64,000 nucleotides of DNA from Mesorhizobium sp. (GTDB taxonomy: Bacteria; Pseudomonadota; Alphaproteobacteria; Rhizobiales; Rhizobiaceae), in NCBI GenBank assembly GCA_004020645.1, contig SAQL01000018.1, forward strand, positions 62,001 to 126,000, written 5' to 3'. The position numbers and the translations under genes were made by a program. Under the pieces are notes generated by a model, which had not been told where the DNA came from, made no database searches, and saw nothing but the letters and a program-made list of their open reading frames with translations. Of this stretch, positions 57,000-64,000 are shown in pieces (position 1 is the first letter of the stretch; every line of letters starts with the position of its first letter).

Positions 57000-57926
57000 T
57001 TAACGGCGGCGATAGAGATAGTTCTCGGGAAGGCCGAGGCGACTGCACGATTGAACGGCCGGGCATGAAGGGAGGACGATGCTCTCGCAGATTGCAGCCG
57101 TCGTCTTCACAAAAGCACGCTCCCACGGCTTCAACGTCCAGCGGTCGCCGAGTGCCAAGCGCGTGCGAACCCAGCGGGGTAGGATCTCGACTGCCGCCTT
57201 CACAAATGGCCGCTGAAGCGGTCGAGCCACTCCCGGCAAGGCGGGAACGTCCTCCATGATCTCCAGGAACTCCAAGACGATCGGCGACGGGACGAGTCTT
57301 TGCCGCATCACATCGAACAGCGCGTAAAGCTCGGCCTGCGACGTGGGCGCGCCGGCCGCACCATAGAGAAGCGCGACGGGGCGAGCCTCAGCAGACATCG
57401 CGTCCCGTTCGAAAAAATGCAGACGATGCACATAGACGTGATACGCCTCCATAAAACCAAACCCGGCCGTCGCTTGCACCCAGTCCAGCAACTCCGGGTC
57501 GGTGGCGTGGTATGGCTCACCTTCGCTGGTTCGACCCGAAACGCGCCCATGCATCCTGACCACACCTTCAATCATGGCCTTAGCCTTGGTTCGAGGGCCA
57601 TAGACCGTAACCAAGGCAGCGAGGCCGGTACGCTGCAATCGTCGGAGCGCGTGCGAGCGGAATGTGCTGTGCTGCCAAATGGCGTCGCGAACCCGCGGCT
57701 CTGCCAATTCGAGCAGCACCGCAGTAACCCCGCCGATGAACAGCGCAACAGGGTTCTTGAAAATACGCCAGGACACCGAGTTGGGCGCTAACAGCGCCGG
57801 CTCGCCTTCCGGGGTCGAGAAGTCCATCTGCGATCCGAGCCGCTGGCGCATGAACGACTGCGCAAGAGTATCCATGCGGCGCTCAAGCGGGCGGGGCAGA
57901 GCAATGATGCCCGAGTTGCCAAACAT
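57000..57926 (-). CDS. MpaB/DUF2236-family oxygenase-like protein
   Basis: 308 residues. The DUF2236 pattern is clear: early LAPNSVSWRIFKNPVALFIGGVTAVLLELAEPRVRDAIWQHSTF, VYGPRTKAKAMIEGVVRMHGRVSGRTSEGEPYHATDPELLDWVQATAGFGFMEAYHVYV. These are heme proteins related to latex-clearing protein and MpaB, presumed oxygenases. It lies after the DUF4242 gene on the same strand, 169 bp apart. Confidence 0.85.
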   Translation of the reverse strand: MFGNSGIIALPRPLERRMDTLAQSFMRQRLGSQMDFSTPEGEPALLAPNSVSWRIFKNPVALFIGGVTAVLLELAEPRVRDAIWQHSTFRSHALRRLQRTGLAALVTVYGPRTKAKAMIEGVVRMHGRVSGRTSEGEPYHATDPELLDWVQATAGFGFMEAYHVYVHRLHFFERDAMSAEARPVALLYGAAGAPTSQAELYALFDVMRQRLVPSPIVLEFLEIMEDVPALPGVARPLQRPFVKAAVEILPRWVRTRLALGDRWTLKPWERAFVKTTAAICESIVLPSCPAVQSCSRLGLPENYLYRRR

Positions 57927-58095
57927 GGTGCGCCTCCGACTCCTGCGAACAGCAAGCGTTAGACCTGTGGGCTAGCCGATACAGCACGAAACGTCCTGGT
58001 CTTTCCGTCGTTCCAAATGATCAGCCTGGCGCGCTGCGCATGGCCCGCAAGAACACCGGGCCCGGATGTTCATCACGAGCCCGGTCGTGCTGGCC

Positions 58096-58359
58096 TTATG
58101 GCGTAAGATCGAGCGCTGGTACGATCCTGTGATAGGGCAGCCCCGCATCGTCGTTTAGACGCTTCACGTCGATATCGGAGGCAGCGTCAAACAGGCACAT
58201 GCAGCGGCCGTCCTCCGGTGCGAAGGTCGAGCGCAGATAGCTGATGTCGGTGCCGTTGGAGGTCATCTCGGCGGCTTTGCTGATCGCCGCCTTCTGCGCA
58301 CCTCCCAGAGCTTCCATGCTGATGCCCTTGAGGTCGCGTTCCACCATGTAGACAGTCAT
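58096..58359 (-). CDS. DUF4242 protein
   Basis: 87 residues; GGAGGAGATCC before the ATG at 58359. MTVYMVERDLKGISMEALGGAQKAAI ... FAPEDGRCMCLFDAASDIDVKRLNDDAGLPYHRI is the DUF4242 (SCO4226-type, reported nickel-binding) pattern. Transcribed divergently from the LysR gene, which may control it. Confidence 0.82.
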   Translation of the reverse strand: MTVYMVERDLKGISMEALGGAQKAAISKAAEMTSNGTDISYLRSTFAPEDGRCMCLFDAASDIDVKRLNDDAGLPYHRIVPALDLTP

Positions 58360-58433
58360 TTCCGGATCTCCTCCTGTGAACAGTGACCACAGGAGTTGAA
58401 TGCAGCGGCGGACGAAAGAGAACGACATTTTTT

Positions 58434-58462
58434 CTATCGATCGATAGCCGACAGTTATCGAT
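58434..58462. promoter_or_regulatory. probable LysR-type operator region with ATCGAT repeats
   Basis: A perfect 14-bp palindrome CTATCGATCGATAG (58434-58447) followed by a third ATCGAT at 58457-58462. It lies 50-75 bp before the LysR start and 75-100 bp before the DUF4242 start, where a divergent LysR target site is expected. Confidence 0.6.
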
Positions 58463-58510
58463 GAAAGGGTTACAATGTCGTTTCGTGGAACCGCCTCGGG
58501 AGGACTCGTC

Positions 58511-59389
58511 ATGGAGATGTTTCAGGTCCGCTACGTGCTTGCCGCCGCGAAGATGCTGAACTTCACCAAGGCCGCCACCGATTGCAACGTGTCTCAGCCG
58601 GCGCTCACCAAAGCGGTCAAGACGCTCGAGGATGAGCTTGGCGCGCCCTTGTTCCACCGCGAGGGAAAGCGCGTCCTCCTGAGTGAGTTCGGGCGCTCCA
58701 TTCTGCCGCATCTTCAGCAGATCATGCAGGAGGCCCACGCAACCAGAACGCTTGCCGACAATTTCAGGCTGCTCAACCAGGTGCCGATCCGCCTCGGCGT
58801 CATGTCGACCATCGGCCATGTGAAACTCGCCCGATTCCTCGCAAAGTTCCAGCGCGACTATCATGGCGTCGAGCTTGAAGTTAGCGAGGCGAGCGTTCAG
58901 GAACTGAAAAACAGGCTTGAGCAAGGCGATCTCGATCTTGCCGTTCTCAATCCGCTGGAGGGATTGGGGGCGGCTTTCCGCGTCCATGATCTCTACAATG
59001 AGCGCTACGTCGTCGTATTCGCGCCGGATCACCGGCTTGCGAGCCTCGATGCAATCAAGTTGGTCGATCTCTCTCAAGAACCCTATGTCGATCGCCTGTC
59101 TTGCGAAATGCGGGACCTGGTAATGGGAGTGTGCCGGGAAAGAAACGTCAGCCTTTATGCCCGCTTTCGTTCCGAGCGCGAGGACTGGATCCAATCAATG
59201 GTGCTGGCGCGGATCGGCTTCGCCTTCATGCCTGAATATTCGGTGACATCGCCTGAACTTTTGCAGCGTCCGCTGATCGAACCCGCGGTGGCACGCACGG
59301 TGTCCCTTGCTAGCGTTCCGGGCCGGCCCTATAGCCCGGCGACGGCGGCAATGGTCCGAGCTGCCCAGACGTTCGATTGGCCAGGCTAG
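58511..59389 (+). CDS. LysR-family regulator
   Basis: 292 residues from MEMFQVRYVLAAAKMLNFTKAA, after GGGAGGA. Winged helix-turn-helix (residues ~1-60; NVSQPALTKAVKTLEDELGAPLFHREGKRVLLSEFG) and the co-inducer domain (~90-290). Probably regulates the divergent DUF4242/MpaB-like genes. The 152 bp after it, to 59541, holds nothing recognised. Confidence 0.92.
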   Translation: MEMFQVRYVLAAAKMLNFTKAATDCNVSQPALTKAVKTLEDELGAPLFHREGKRVLLSEFGRSILPHLQQIMQEAHATRTLADNFRLLNQVPIRLGVMSTIGHVKLARFLAKFQRDYHGVELEVSEASVQELKNRLEQGDLDLAVLNPLEGLGAAFRVHDLYNERYVVVFAPDHRLASLDAIKLVDLSQEPYVDRLSCEMRDLVMGVCRERNVSLYARFRSEREDWIQSMVLARIGFAFMPEYSVTSPELLQRPLIEPAVARTVSLASVPGRPYSPATAAMVRAAQTFDWPG

Positions 59390-59541
59390 GCGTTTATTGC
59401 CGAGGCTTGAGCTACTGCTGATTCCTTCTGCCGCCCTGGTGTTCCTCCGGCCGGTACCGACCCTATTCAGGACCTACCGACAGTCAATCGCTGCGCGTTT
59501 TGGCGCCGCCTCACGCCAGCCGCTAACCAGAGGTTCTCCAG

Positions 59542-60504
59542 CTACGGCGGACAGCTAACCCCAGCATTGTGCCTGGGCGCAAGCAGGTCGAAGATCCAAG
59601 CCAGCCCCGCATCCATCATCGCAGCCGTCGGTGCGATGGCGTTGAGTTGGAAGGTTGTCAGTGGCAACGGGGCTTCCAGACTTACCACCCCGAACCGCGC
59701 CGCATGCATGGCGACAAATCTCTTCGGCAGTGCGGAAATCAGGTCGGTGTCGGCAAGGACGGAGAGAGCGAACATAAAGCTGGGTACGGTTAGTGCTATC
59801 CGCCGCGAAAAGCCTTGCGTCGCCAGAACCTCGTCAACGAAGCCATGAGGATCGCCAGTGAACGAGACGACCAGATGCTTCATCTCGCAATAGCGCTCCA
59901 GCGTAGGATCGTCCGCGAACGGATGCCCAGCCTGCATCGCAAGGACGAAATCCTCGTTGTAGAGGCTGCGCGCATGGAAGCGCGTGGGAATATGGCCAGA
60001 CGGGATGACGGCAATGTCCATCGCGCCTGCCTCCAAATCGGCAAAGGCGCTGCGCCAAGCGCGCTCGGGCGAGGTTTCTCCCGGCGTGGGAAGCAGCTGA
60101 CGCACACCGATGTCAATGCCAGGCGCGGCCCGACCCAATTCGGCAAGAAGCGGCGGCAGGAAGACCGCCGCGACGCCGTCGGGAGCACCGATCGTAAACC
60201 GGCGTGTGGAGTTCGCCGAGTCGAATGGCTCGGCGGTCGAGATGACACTCCTCACCCGCGCCAAGACGTCCGCGATTGGTGAGGCGAGTTCCATCGCGCG
60301 CGCCGTCGGCACAACTCCTTTCGGCGTTCTAACGAAAAGCGGATCATTGAGAAGGCGGCGCAACCGGCCCAGCCCATGGCTGACTGCCGAAGGCGTCAGA
60401 TTCAACTTTTCGGCCGCCCGGCCCACGTGGCGCTCTTCATGCACGATCTCAAACAGAACGAGGAGGTTGAGGTCTGTGCGGGATAGGTCAATTTTGTTCA
60501 GCAT
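59542..60504 (-). CDS. LysR-family regulator, second
   Basis: 320 residues. IDLSRTDLNLLVLFEIVHEERHVGRAAEKLNLTPSAVSHGLGRLRRLLNDPLFVRTPKGVVPTARA is the NodD/LeuO-like subgroup N-terminus; the effector domain follows from ~90. Divergent from the exported NTF2-like gene, 111 bp apart, which is its natural candidate target. Confidence 0.92.
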   Translation of the reverse strand: MLNKIDLSRTDLNLLVLFEIVHEERHVGRAAEKLNLTPSAVSHGLGRLRRLLNDPLFVRTPKGVVPTARAMELASPIADVLARVRSVISTAEPFDSANSTRRFTIGAPDGVAAVFLPPLLAELGRAAPGIDIGVRQLLPTPGETSPERAWRSAFADLEAGAMDIAVIPSGHIPTRFHARSLYNEDFVLAMQAGHPFADDPTLERYCEMKHLVVSFTGDPHGFVDEVLATQGFSRRIALTVPSFMFALSVLADTDLISALPKRFVAMHAARFGVVSLEAPLPLTTFQLNAIAPTAAMMDAGLAWIFDLLAPRHNAGVSCPP

Positions 60505-60615
60505 ATCGATGAAATCATATCACTGGATTCAGCATCATTGAAGTGCGATCTCCTGAGCAAGCGGAGCAGCGCAAGGCGCGCGTCGCACCGACGGAACAGG
60601 GCAGGAGCAACCCGC

Positions 60616-61167
60616 ATGTCGATATCACGACGGTCCCTTCTCGCCGCGGCAAGCACTGGCGTGGCATTGTCGCAAACTGCAAGATCAACGAAAGCCTCGG
60701 CACAGGCTCTTGAGGAGCCTGCTATAGACCAGACGGTTGCCGATCTCGTCGAGCGGTCTGCGGAAGCAAATTCGGCGCTGATGCGCGGGGAGATAACGAA
60801 GTACTACGAGGTGATCCCACATACCGAGGACTTCATGCTGATGTCTCCATTCGGCGGAAAGCCCACGCGGGCTTCTGAACTGACTGCCGAGCGGATCGAG
60901 GCGATGGGCCGCTTTTTCAAAAACGGCACCTTCGAGCAGGAGCTTCTTCAAGCCTATGGTTCCGCCGACATGGTGGTGCTAGCGATCATTGAACGACCGC
61001 ACGTCGAGGTCGGCGGTCTGCCAGCCCAGGATTGGCCGCTGCGGGTTACCTTGGTCTATCGCCGCGAAGAGGCGGAATGGCGCTTGGTGCATCGGCACGC
61101 CGACCCACTGGTCAAGGGCGTGAGCCTGGAACAGGCGGCCGCCCTTGCACGCGGCGAAGCTGATTGA
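60616..61167 (+). CDS. Tat-exported NTF2/SnoaL-like protein (DUF4440 type)
   Basis: 183 residues from MSISRRSLLAAAS, after AGGAG. SRRSLLAAA is a twin-arginine-type signal; cleavage after ASAQA. The mature part has the cone-shaped NTF2-like pattern: LVERSAEANSALMRGEITKYYEVI, EDFMLMSPFGGKPT, and WPLRVTLVYRREEAEWRLVHRHADPLVK. Probably a small-molecule enzyme or binder in the periplasm. The reaction is unknown. Confidence 0.8.
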   Translation: MSISRRSLLAAASTGVALSQTARSTKASAQALEEPAIDQTVADLVERSAEANSALMRGEITKYYEVIPHTEDFMLMSPFGGKPTRASELTAERIEAMGRFFKNGTFEQELLQAYGSADMVVLAIIERPHVEVGGLPAQDWPLRVTLVYRREEAEWRLVHRHADPLVKGVSLEQAAALARGEAD

Positions 61168-61590
61168 TGTGAAGAGTGTTGTCATCCTCGGCGGAGCGCT
61201 CTGGCTGCTGGTCCAAAGCCCGCTGAAGGGTTGTCGCTTCTCGTCGATGCAAAACGTCACTTTACGGCGCCAAACGTGGCCCGACGCCTTACGCGCACCT
61301 GCTGGTGCCGGTGGAGTAGATCTGCCATAGTCGTGCGCCCTGCTCGCTACAGACGGTTGAAAACGGCTGAAAGCAACGCCTGAAGTCAGGGCCACGTTGC
61401 CGAGCCTGATCCCGCCTTGCGGATCCTCGAAACGCGAGGCGCGGACCCTCATTCTTCGGCCGCTTCGCCTATGTGAGCCTGACTGCCGGAAAGCCGCATA
61501 GGTTGTTCAGGTGCGAAGGTAGTCGTCCCGTTGGATCTAGCGCGGGTGAAGGCTCACAATGGCCGGATGGAAATTTGAGGGAGGACAATC
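61168..61590. other. intergenic region without recognisable gene
   Basis: 423 bp between the NTF2-like gene and the methyltransferase. Short frames at 61145 and 61473 show no family features. The site GAGGGAGGA before 61591 belongs to the methyltransferase. Confidence 0.45.
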
Positions 61591-62400
61591 ATGACCTTGC
61601 CCAGCTACGCAATGAACCAGCCAAGTTTCCCGGAGATGTACGAGCGGTGGCTCGTCGGCCCTCTCTTCCGTCCATGGGCCGAGATGGCTCTTGACGAGCT
61701 GGAATTGTCTTCGGGCGATCGCGTGCTCGATATCGCTTGCGGAACAGGAATAGTGGCGCGCGTTGCAAGAGAGCGGCTCGGTGAAGCCGGATATATCGTC
61801 GGCATCGACATCAGCCCCGACATGCTTGCCGTGGCGCGGGCTGTAGAACCAGCCATTGACTGGCGCCAGGGCAATGCCGGCGAGCTGCCTCTGCGTAACG
61901 GTGAGATGTTCGACGTGGTCGTCTGCCAGCAAGGACTGCAGTTCTTTCCTGACAAACCCGCGGCGGCGGCGCAGATGCGTCGCGCGCTGGCGAAGGGTGG
62001 CAGGCTGGCGATCGCCACGTGGCGCCCAGACGACGAAATCCCGTTCTTTCTCGAACTGCGCCGCGTAGCGGAGCGCCATCTGGGCGCCATCGCCGATCAA
62101 CGGTACAGCCTCGGGGAAGCGGCTCCACTTGAGGCGCTGCTGCGAGACGCCGGCTTCCACGAGGTCCGTTCGAGGATTGTTTCGCGCACCATCCATCTCG
62201 GGGAAGGCGTACCTTTCCTGCATTTGAATACGATGGCGCTGGTCGGGATGAGTTCCTTAGCCAAGGAAATGGGCGATCAGGAACGCAAGCTCGTCCTGGA
62301 GGCGATCGTGAGCGAGAGTGCGCCCGTGCTGCAGCCATACACCATTGGGTCGGGACTGGCCTTCGAGCTCAGCACCAATCTGGCGACGGCCAAAGGGTAA
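61591..62400 (+). CDS. class I SAM-dependent methyltransferase (UbiE/MenG-like)
   Basis: 269 residues, excellent site GGGAGGAC before the ATG. SAM-binding motif I VLDIACGTGIVARVA, GIDISPDMLAVARA, QGNAGELPLRNGEMFDVVVCQQGLQFF and RALAKGGRLAIATW. The substrate is unknown. Codon use fits the neighbours. Confidence 0.88.
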   Translation: MTLPSYAMNQPSFPEMYERWLVGPLFRPWAEMALDELELSSGDRVLDIACGTGIVARVARERLGEAGYIVGIDISPDMLAVARAVEPAIDWRQGNAGELPLRNGEMFDVVVCQQGLQFFPDKPAAAAQMRRALAKGGRLAIATWRPDDEIPFFLELRRVAERHLGAIADQRYSLGEAAPLEALLRDAGFHEVRSRIVSRTIHLGEGVPFLHLNTMALVGMSSLAKEMGDQERKLVLEAIVSESAPVLQPYTIGSGLAFELSTNLATAKG

Positions 62401-62708
62401 TGACTTATCAACGGAACTCGTTCGATCGAGTATTGTGCCGAGAATGACTGCTCATGCACAATCTTCCGTTCGAGAACCGAAAGGATTGCCCGCTGCGGTC
62501 GAGGGCAGACCACCTCAGGGAAATTTCTGCTCGCAATCGAGAGGCTTCACAAGCAACGCATCGGCTACGCAGCCCTCGATTAAAATCCGCTTGTTTTACA
62601 TTTCGAATTATTTTGCCGCACTGTGGCCATTGTGCCGCCATTATCCATGACTAGCTAAATGAAGCACTGACCGTTCTTCTTGTCTTTTTCGACGTTGACG
62701 GCTCAACG
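62401..62708. other. intergenic region without recognisable gene
   Basis: 308 bp, somewhat AT-richer after 62580. No palindrome or family-like frame recognised. It should contain the promoter of the transglycosylase. Confidence 0.4.
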
Positions 62709-63860
62709 TTGGAAATAGATCTGCCCCAAAGTATCTGGGCGGCTAGACAAGGAACGGAGGGGGACCTGGCGTCACTCCAAAGGACATTTGAATTCTTTGC
62801 TTGCGGAGGCGTCATCCTTTCGGGCGGACGGCCGTTGTCGAAAAGGATCGCGGGGCTTGGCCTGGCGGCGACAGTGGCAGCCATGCCATGGCCGGTCTAT
62901 TCGGGAGTCTTGGCCAACGGAGTGACCGAAGCCGCGGTTGCCACCGCTGTTCCCTACTCCGCTTTGAGTTTCCCCTCGGCCGCGCCCGAGTTCGACATCA
63001 TCGATCCGGGCACCATATCGACCTCCCGACGCAAGGGAGAAGGCACACTGGCCGACGCGTTGAAGGGCACCGTCTCCATCCTTTCCGAAAGCGCGGAACA
63101 GATCGTCATCGGCAGGTCGGTGCACGAGTTCGGCGAATACAAGGTGTCGCAGTACATTGCCAGCGAGATTCTGCGTGCCGCCAAGGACACCCAATTTCCT
63201 GCCGACACCCTTTTCGCGATCGCCGAGAAGGAGTCCTCCTTCAACATCAACAACCGCCCGCCCAAAGGGTCGGCACTTGGTCTTATGCAGTTCCTCGACC
63301 AGACATGGCTCGAGGCCGTGAAGAACTACGGTGCAGAGTTCGGCCTGGGCGACGAAGCGGAACTGATCCGGACCCGCCCCGAGGGCAAGCGCGAACACCA
63401 TTTCGTCGACGACAAGGCCGAAGAAGAGCGCATCCTTGAATTCAGGCGCGATCCCTATCTATCGGCCGCACTTGCGGCCAAGAACCTTCTCGCGGCCAAG
63501 GAACGCATCGAAGCCCGTCTCGAGAAGGCTATGGACGAAAGGGATCTTTACCTCCCCCATTTCCTTGGCACCAACGGGGCAGCAACACTCCTGTCGAATG
63601 CCGAAGAGAAGCCCAATGCCACGGCCAGCAAAATCTTCCCCAAGGCGGCGCGCTTCAATACTGCCATCTTCAAGGCCGAGGGAAATCAGCTCACCGTCGG
63701 CCAGTTTCACCAGCGCCTGCGCTCCTTCCTAGAAGCCCGCATCGGCAAATACAGCGATGTCGAAACGCGCGTGAAAGCGGCTGACCTGTCCTGGACAGCG
63801 GGTTTTGAGAATCTCGTCTACGATTTGGGCAAACGGCTGGCGACGGCAATGCGACGGTAA
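62709..63860 (+). CDS. lytic transglycosylase-like SLT-domain protein
   Basis: Up to 383 residues from TTG. A signal-type stretch lies at LSKRIAGLGLAATVAAMPWPVYS, so the real start may be the TTG about 41 codons in. The SLT fold is at ~160-240: the catalytic glutamate in TLFAIAEKESSFNINNRPPKGSALGLMQF (~residue 175), then DQTWLEAVKNYG. The C-terminal ~140 residues are helical. It probably cleaves peptidoglycan in the periplasm; a role in a secretion or envelope assembly system is possible. Confidence 0.82.
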   Translation: MEIDLPQSIWAARQGTEGDLASLQRTFEFFACGGVILSGGRPLSKRIAGLGLAATVAAMPWPVYSGVLANGVTEAAVATAVPYSALSFPSAAPEFDIIDPGTISTSRRKGEGTLADALKGTVSILSESAEQIVIGRSVHEFGEYKVSQYIASEILRAAKDTQFPADTLFAIAEKESSFNINNRPPKGSALGLMQFLDQTWLEAVKNYGAEFGLGDEAELIRTRPEGKREHHFVDDKAEEERILEFRRDPYLSAALAAKNLLAAKERIEARLEKAMDERDLYLPHFLGTNGAATLLSNAEEKPNATASKIFPKAARFNTAIFKAEGNQLTVGQFHQRLRSFLEARIGKYSDVETRVKAADLSWTAGFENLVYDLGKRLATAMRR

Positions 63861-63885
63861 TCAGCAAGATATCGGGTTTTCACCA

Positions 63886-63929
63886 CTAAAGCGCGTCGTG
63901 TTTGATCGGCCCCACGCGACGCGCTTTAG
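63886..63929. repeat. hairpin with 13-bp perfect arms (terminator-like repeat)
   Basis: CTAAAGCGCGTCG and CGACGCGCTTTAG flank an 18-base loop, 25 bp after the transglycosylase stop. The arms resemble those of the element at 12774-12817 in base pattern. It may act as a transcript end; there is no clean T-tract. Confidence 0.75.
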
Positions 63930-63940
63930 GTTGTTGTTTT

Positions 63941-63988
63941 ATGCATGTCGCTATCGCAAAACCGCTGCACACTTTTGCGCGACATGCA
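63941..63988. repeat. intergenic palindrome, type 2 (second copy)
   Basis: ATGCATGTCGC and GCGACATGCAT, perfect 11-bp arms, around the block ACCGCTGCACACTTTTG shared with 56843-56859. Confidence 0.8.
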
Positions 63989-64000
63989 TTAGGCGTGCCC

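Overview
The window reads as chromosome of a high-GC alphaproteobacterium of the Rhizobiales, most likely Mesorhizobium or a close relative. The indications are a CcrM-type GANTC methyltransferase, the core-gene run smc / DsbA-like / DciA-like / mutY, a full-length ppdK, DUF995 proteins, a CuxR-controlled polysaccharide cluster of the rhizobial type, and several families of palindromic intergenic repeats. The genus is inferred; no rRNA gene is present.

Layout. 1-400: end of a metallo-beta-lactamase-fold hydrolase. 402-9480: an inserted-looking block, bounded on the left by a 97-bp leftover of a DUF1499 gene whose complete copy lies on the right. The block carries a guanylyltransferase/AGE-isomerase fusion and a LacI-regulated polyamine-type ABC importer with an MTA/purine-nucleoside phosphorylase. 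9482-16045: DUF1499, an acyl-CoA synthetase, two small genes (one DUF427) and ppdK. 16258-18757: a patchy zone with a truncated VOC gene, tRNA-Gln(TTG), two small exported proteins and broken gene ends. 19076-27568: an extracellular polysaccharide cluster (UDP-glucuronate decarboxylase, UDP-sugar 4-epimerase, cellulose-synthase-like glycosyltransferase, DUF995 proteins, GH26 hydrolase) next to an AraC-type activator that carries the N-terminal RxxxR motif of c-di-GMP-binding CuxR. This cluster lies between two direct copies of the 3' part of an SLC13 transporter gene, the right one intact (28066-29838) and the left one truncated and frameshifted.

30002-31313 holds a cysteine-rich protein and an NDUFA9-like protein. 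31671-38829 is a tightly packed, co-directional uptake and catabolic operon: XRE-cupin regulator, sugar-type binding protein, ATPase, permease, phosphotriesterase-like hydrolase, GATase1-like protein, PfkB kinase and BtpA/SgcQ-like protein. I do not recognise this set as a characterised pathway. 39405-40394 is a UDP-glucuronate 4-epimerase-like gene. 40564-56818 is a conserved core: smc, DsbA-like, DciA-like, mutY, two HAD phosphatases, ccrM, a lipoprotein, thrC, an M16 peptidase, a GNAT enzyme and a GGDEF-EAL protein. 57000-63860 is mixed accessory content: MpaB-like oxygenase, DUF4242, two LysR regulators, a Tat-exported NTF2-like protein, a methyltransferase and a lytic transglycosylase.

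The three candidates most worth following are the direct-repeat-flanked, c-di-GMP-linked polysaccharide cluster, the uncharacterised catabolic operon at 31.7-38.8 kb, and the MTA-phosphorylase/polyamine-type importer unit under a LacI regulator with clear operators. All functional calls come from reading sequence and recalled family knowledge; no database search was run.
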